Origin: Calonectria ilicicola
Lineage: Eukaryota > Ascomycota > Sordariomycetes > Hypocreales > Nectriaceae
Assembly: GCA_020809705.1 (NCBI GenBank)
Contig: CP085825.1
Span: 1,612,001 to 1,676,000 of the forward strand
Reading direction: 5' to 3'
DNA length: 64,000 nt
The stretch's first letter is position 1. The number at the start of each line of letters is the position of its first letter. Below, one piece after another: positions 61,366 through 64,000 of this stretch. The notes beneath the pieces are model-generated. The model saw nothing but the letters and a program-made list of their open reading frames with translations. It made no database searches and was not told where the DNA came from. The translations under genes were made by a program, and so were the position numbers.

Positions 61366-64000
61366 TTAGTCCTCGTAACCCCATCTGGCAGGGCCCACGG
61401 CGCTGAGGCGGGCGGTCCTGCTGTTGATGGTTCCTCGACGGGGCTTCGTCGCCGTCATCGGGTCGGGGGAAATGGGGCTGTCGGGGCGAGGGATGTCGTA
61501 CTCGATGACTCGCTCGCCATTGTTGGGCTTGAGCTGGAGAGGCTTCACCATGCCCGAGCGGTGCTTGCTGGAGGACCGGCTGTTGTCGCCACGGCGCATC
61601 TGTGTGGGGTAGAGAACGACCTCAGAAAGGCCGTCGCCAGACTCGGACTCCTCGGCGTCAAACTCCATGAAGTCGCTCAGATCAGGGCTAGGCTCGGCCT
61701 CCTCGATAGGGCCGTCGTGGTCGTGAAGAGGGTGGTCGAGGTAGAGGAGGATGCGCTCGTGCTGGTTGCCGCGAACCTCCTTCTGGCCCTTGGCGAGTGC
61801 CTGGTGGTTAGGGGGTAGAGCAGGCACATCTGGGATGTCCTCGTCCTCGGGAGGGTTGAAGAATTGGCTTGCTGAAGAGCCATGGCGGAGGTCGATAATG
61901 GTGGTGCCATCCGCGGTAACAGTGGTCTTGTTTTTGCACATGGGTGGTGCAGGGAAGTCGAGTTCAAAGTGAGACTCGGCGATGGTGGCCTCAGAAGGCT
62001 TCGACATGTGCCCTCGTTGCACAGAGCGTCCTTCGGCGGCGCGGGCATTGTCTTCCATCTCGTTCAGGATAGTCTCCCGCATAATCTGTCGCTTGTGGCG
62101 GAGTGCGGAGAGAAGCATCTCTTCTTGGCGAGTGACTGCCATGAATCGGCCGTGAGCAGCAGCGCCGTCGATGTAGAAGTCAACGGAACTGGGGCTCAGG
62201 GGTGGCGTTGGCTGCTCACCTCCGCTGATAATCGAATCCCTAATGGTGGATGCCTGAATGTGAGAAGTCTCAAGCTCGTCATCAGCTTCGTGTTCAGGCT
62301 CAGGCTGGTGCTCATGTCTGTAAATCATGTCTTGGTCTTGCTCGTCGCTATATCGGGACTCGAGGTCATCCTCATCGGGGCCCCGAGCACTCTGCACAGT
62401 TACGGCACGGGCCTGATGTAAACCGAGACCGATCTTGCTCTGCCATGTCATGGTAGTATTAATAGATGAGTTGGACATGCAAGATGCAGCAGAGGGAGAG
62501 CGAGCAAGAGTGTTGCTGTTGGCCTCCTGAATGGTGTTGTTCGAGCTTCCAGATTGCGAGCTGAATCGGGTAACGGCGGCGGCATTGGGATGGCCGGTGG
62601 GAATGGCTAGGAATTTTCCATTTTGAGAATTATTAGTGACTCTGCTTGCACGCTTGTTGTCGGCGCTTTGGCTGGTTCGGGCGCTGGTTGGGCGTTGGGA
62701 GGAATACACGGAGCTGCTGTCAGAAATCGGGTATTCAGGAACCGACGCGGGGCCCCTGAACGATGGGTTGTAAACTTCAGCTTCATCCTCCGAGTCAGAT
62801 GACAACATGAGCATGCTCTTCTCCTGGAGATCCGACTCATGGAGACTCTGGTCGGTGCGTTTCGACGCTTTCGACGTGCGGGTGTGCCTGCTTGATACGC
62901 TAGCAGCGCAATCAGTAGGAGAAGACATGTCGGTCTTGGTGAGGAGGGCGGCCTGTGGGGTTTGTGGAAGTGTGCGTCTCGCATACTGCGAAACAATGTG
63001 CTCGGCGTGATGTGGTAGGGGAAGGTTTTGGGCGGATTTGCTGACGGGGACGTTGTACATTTTTTGAGGCAAGGGCTCGAGATACGTTTGTCTCTCCTCT
63101 TCCTCGTAGTGTTCTTCCTCTTCTTCATCCACCGGCTCCATATCGTCCTCGGCAAGATCCTCCAAAACCTGTTCCAAAACATCCTCCTGGACCTCTTCCA
63201 GAAGTGGCTCATTCACTTCCTCGTCTTCCATCGCATTTAGTTCCTCTTCCATAATCTGGCGGAAAGACATCTGCTCGTAGTGCTCATATAGGTTGGGCAG
63301 TCCGTCGAGGTGGTTCCCGCGGCGGCTAACATCGGACCCACCGGATCGCGGGCCGGATTGCACAGACTGGAGACTTTCCTTTGTAGGGCGCTTCTTCAAT
63401 TTCCCACGGAGCCCCGGTGAACCCGAAGGCGATAGGATTGAAGGAGACCTGGTCAAATGCTCAGCACCAAGCACAGGGCCTTCCCAAGGCCCTCGCTCGT
63501 TCTTTTTGCTCTTTCTCGTCATGATCTGGGTCAAATCCAGCCGAGAAGGCTTGTTCTTCGTTTTTACATTGGATTGGGTGTGGTCCATGTCAAGCATCCT
63601 ATGCGCCTTGGAGGGAAGACCCTTGGCGATGGCCGAGCTAGATGTCTGCTGGGAAATGGCAAGCGGCTGCTTTGACTTGTCGTACCACTCATTTAAGGAT
63701 GCCGCAGAACGCCTTTTTCGCATAACGCTTGTCATGTCGGCGGTCATGTCATCATATTCGTCGAAGCCATCATAATTTCCCCCCTCGTTGTTCCGGATGT
63801 GCCGTGGAATAATGTCCGACTCCTCTTCCCATTCAGGCGCAGCTCTTGGCGATGCGCGAAGTGAAGGAGAGCGGGTGGGTATGCCAGGGCGATCGTTGAC
63901 GGTGAGGCTCGTCTTTGAGGAGGAAGACTCATCGTCAATGTTGATGACGTTTGATCCGAGAATCTTTTGGGCCTTGCTCATGGGAGGAGCGGTTACGGTG
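61366..64000 (-). CDS. Large disordered protein of unknown function, 5' end outside the window
   Basis: The frame ends with TAG at 61366 and runs uninterrupted to the right edge. An ATG at 63981 would give 871 residues. The same frame stays open for the remaining six codons ('TVTAPP' before 'MSKAQKILGS'), so the protein probably begins further upstream. I recognise no catalytic domain. The protein is Ser/Glu/Asp/Arg-rich and mostly disordered. Features include a Glu-rich stretch at about residues 245-300 of the visible part and a Lys/Arg cluster ('RKSKKNERG'). A short helical segment 'EEMLLSALRHKRQIMRETIL' (about 640-660) looks like the only conserved folded motif. The C-terminus is 'RLSAVGPARWGYED'. 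Proteins of this layout are common in filamentous ascomycetes. A scaffold or cortical signalling role is possible but unsupported. Confidence 0.75.
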   Translation of the reverse strand, partial: TVTAPPMSKAQKILGSNVINIDDESSSSKTSLTVNDRPGIPTRSPSLRASPRAAPEWEEESDIIPRHIRNNEGGNYDGFDEYDDMTADMTSVMRKRRSAASLNEWYDKSKQPLAISQQTSSSAIAKGLPSKAHRMLDMDHTQSNVKTKNKPSRLDLTQIMTRKSKKNERGPWEGPVLGAEHLTRSPSILSPSGSPGLRGKLKKRPTKESLQSVQSGPRSGGSDVSRRGNHLDGLPNLYEHYEQMSFRQIMEEELNAMEDEEVNEPLLEEVQEDVLEQVLEDLAEDDMEPVDEEEEEHYEEEERQTYLEPLPQKMYNVPVSKSAQNLPLPHHAEHIVSQYARRTLPQTPQAALLTKTDMSSPTDCAASVSSRHTRTSKASKRTDQSLHESDLQEKSMLMLSSDSEDEAEVYNPSFRGPASVPEYPISDSSSVYSSQRPTSARTSQSADNKRASRVTNNSQNGKFLAIPTGHPNAAAVTRFSSQSGSSNNTIQEANSNTLARSPSAASCMSNSSINTTMTWQSKIGLGLHQARAVTVQSARGPDEDDLESRYSDEQDQDMIYRHEHQPEPEHEADDELETSHIQASTIRDSIISGGEQPTPPLSPSSVDFYIDGAAAHGRFMAVTRQEEMLLSALRHKRQIMRETILNEMEDNARAAEGRSVQRGHMSKPSEATIAESHFELDFPAPPMCKNKTTVTADGTTIIDLRHGSSASQFFNPPEDEDIPDVPALPPNHQALAKGQKEVRGNQHERILLYLDHPLHDHDGPIEEAEPSPDLSDFMEFDAEESESGDGLSEVVLYPTQMRRGDNSRSSSKHRSGMVKPLQLKPNNGERVIEYDIPRPDSPISPDPMTATKPRRGTINSRTARLSAVGPARWGYED

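Noticed and set aside
61345..62421. Long frames on the + strand opposite the large disordered protein
   Set aside because: Antisense shadows of a C-ending-codon-biased gene; the minus-strand frame is much longer and continuous.

Overview
The window reads as nuclear chromosomal DNA of a filamentous ascomycete, most probably a Sordariomycete (Hypocreales-like). The evidence is short introns (about 47-110 nt) with CTAAC/CTGAC branch sites close to the 3' AG, secreted LysM, PL1 and CRH-type GH16 proteins, fungal NACHT-ankyrin receptors, and 5' leaders rich in C and T. I cannot fix the species. There are 19 protein genes or gene ends plus one probable pseudogene, with long intergenic stretches.

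Layout. 1-439: 3'-truncated LysM protein (-). 2923-4599: SREBP-type bHLH factor (+). 5290-6898: mitochondrial Icp55-type aminopeptidase P (-), divergent from 8457-10566, the Dbf4/Dfp1 subunit of the Cdc7 kinase (+). 12500-14698: intronless phenylalanine ammonia-lyase (+). 15272-19318: NACHT-ankyrin receptor (-), divergent from an unrecognised 723-residue protein at 20376-22547 (+). 23784-24973: SIRT5-type sirtuin (+). 25547-26602: CWC16/Saf4 splicing factor (+). 27026-28050: Ubc8/UBE2H E2 enzyme (-), with extraordinary exon structure. 30390-31472: ketopantoate hydroxymethyltransferase (+). 31692-32209: ATG12 (-), divergent from 32666-34078, PARG (+). 36413-37414: pectate lyase (+). 38716-40187: CRH-type GH16 (-). 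40188-46743: a 6.5-kb gene-poor stretch. 46744-47939: zinc alcohol dehydrogenase (+). 48720-50252: M4 protealysin-like metalloprotease (-), bracketed by two copies of a MITE-like element. 52705-53808: broken Mer3/HFM1 Sec63-domain remnant (+). 55401-56447: cysteine-rich GPI-type surface protein (+). 57909-59160: stomatin-like mitochondrial protein (-), divergent from 59702-60527, Mms2/UEV (+). 61366-64000: large disordered protein (-), 5'-truncated.

Functional themes. Several genes concern genome maintenance and ubiquitin-type signalling (Dbf4, Mms2, Ubc8, ATG12, PARG, sirtuin, Mer3 remnant). Others act at the cell surface or outside the cell (LysM, PL1, GH16, GPI protein). The accessory-looking parts are the NLR-like pair near 15-22.5 kb and the MITE-flanked protease near 48-51 kb.

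The observations I would check first are these. The Ubc8 gene keeps its frame and the yeast register only if a 3-nt exon and a 1-nt exon are both spliced in. The protealysin-like protease has a duplicated propeptide motif, a palindrome in its first intron and direct MITE copies on both sides. The NACHT-ankyrin receptor has near-identical 102-bp repeats and a HET-s-like N-terminal motif. All exon coordinates are my own reading of splice sites and frame; none is supported by transcript data.
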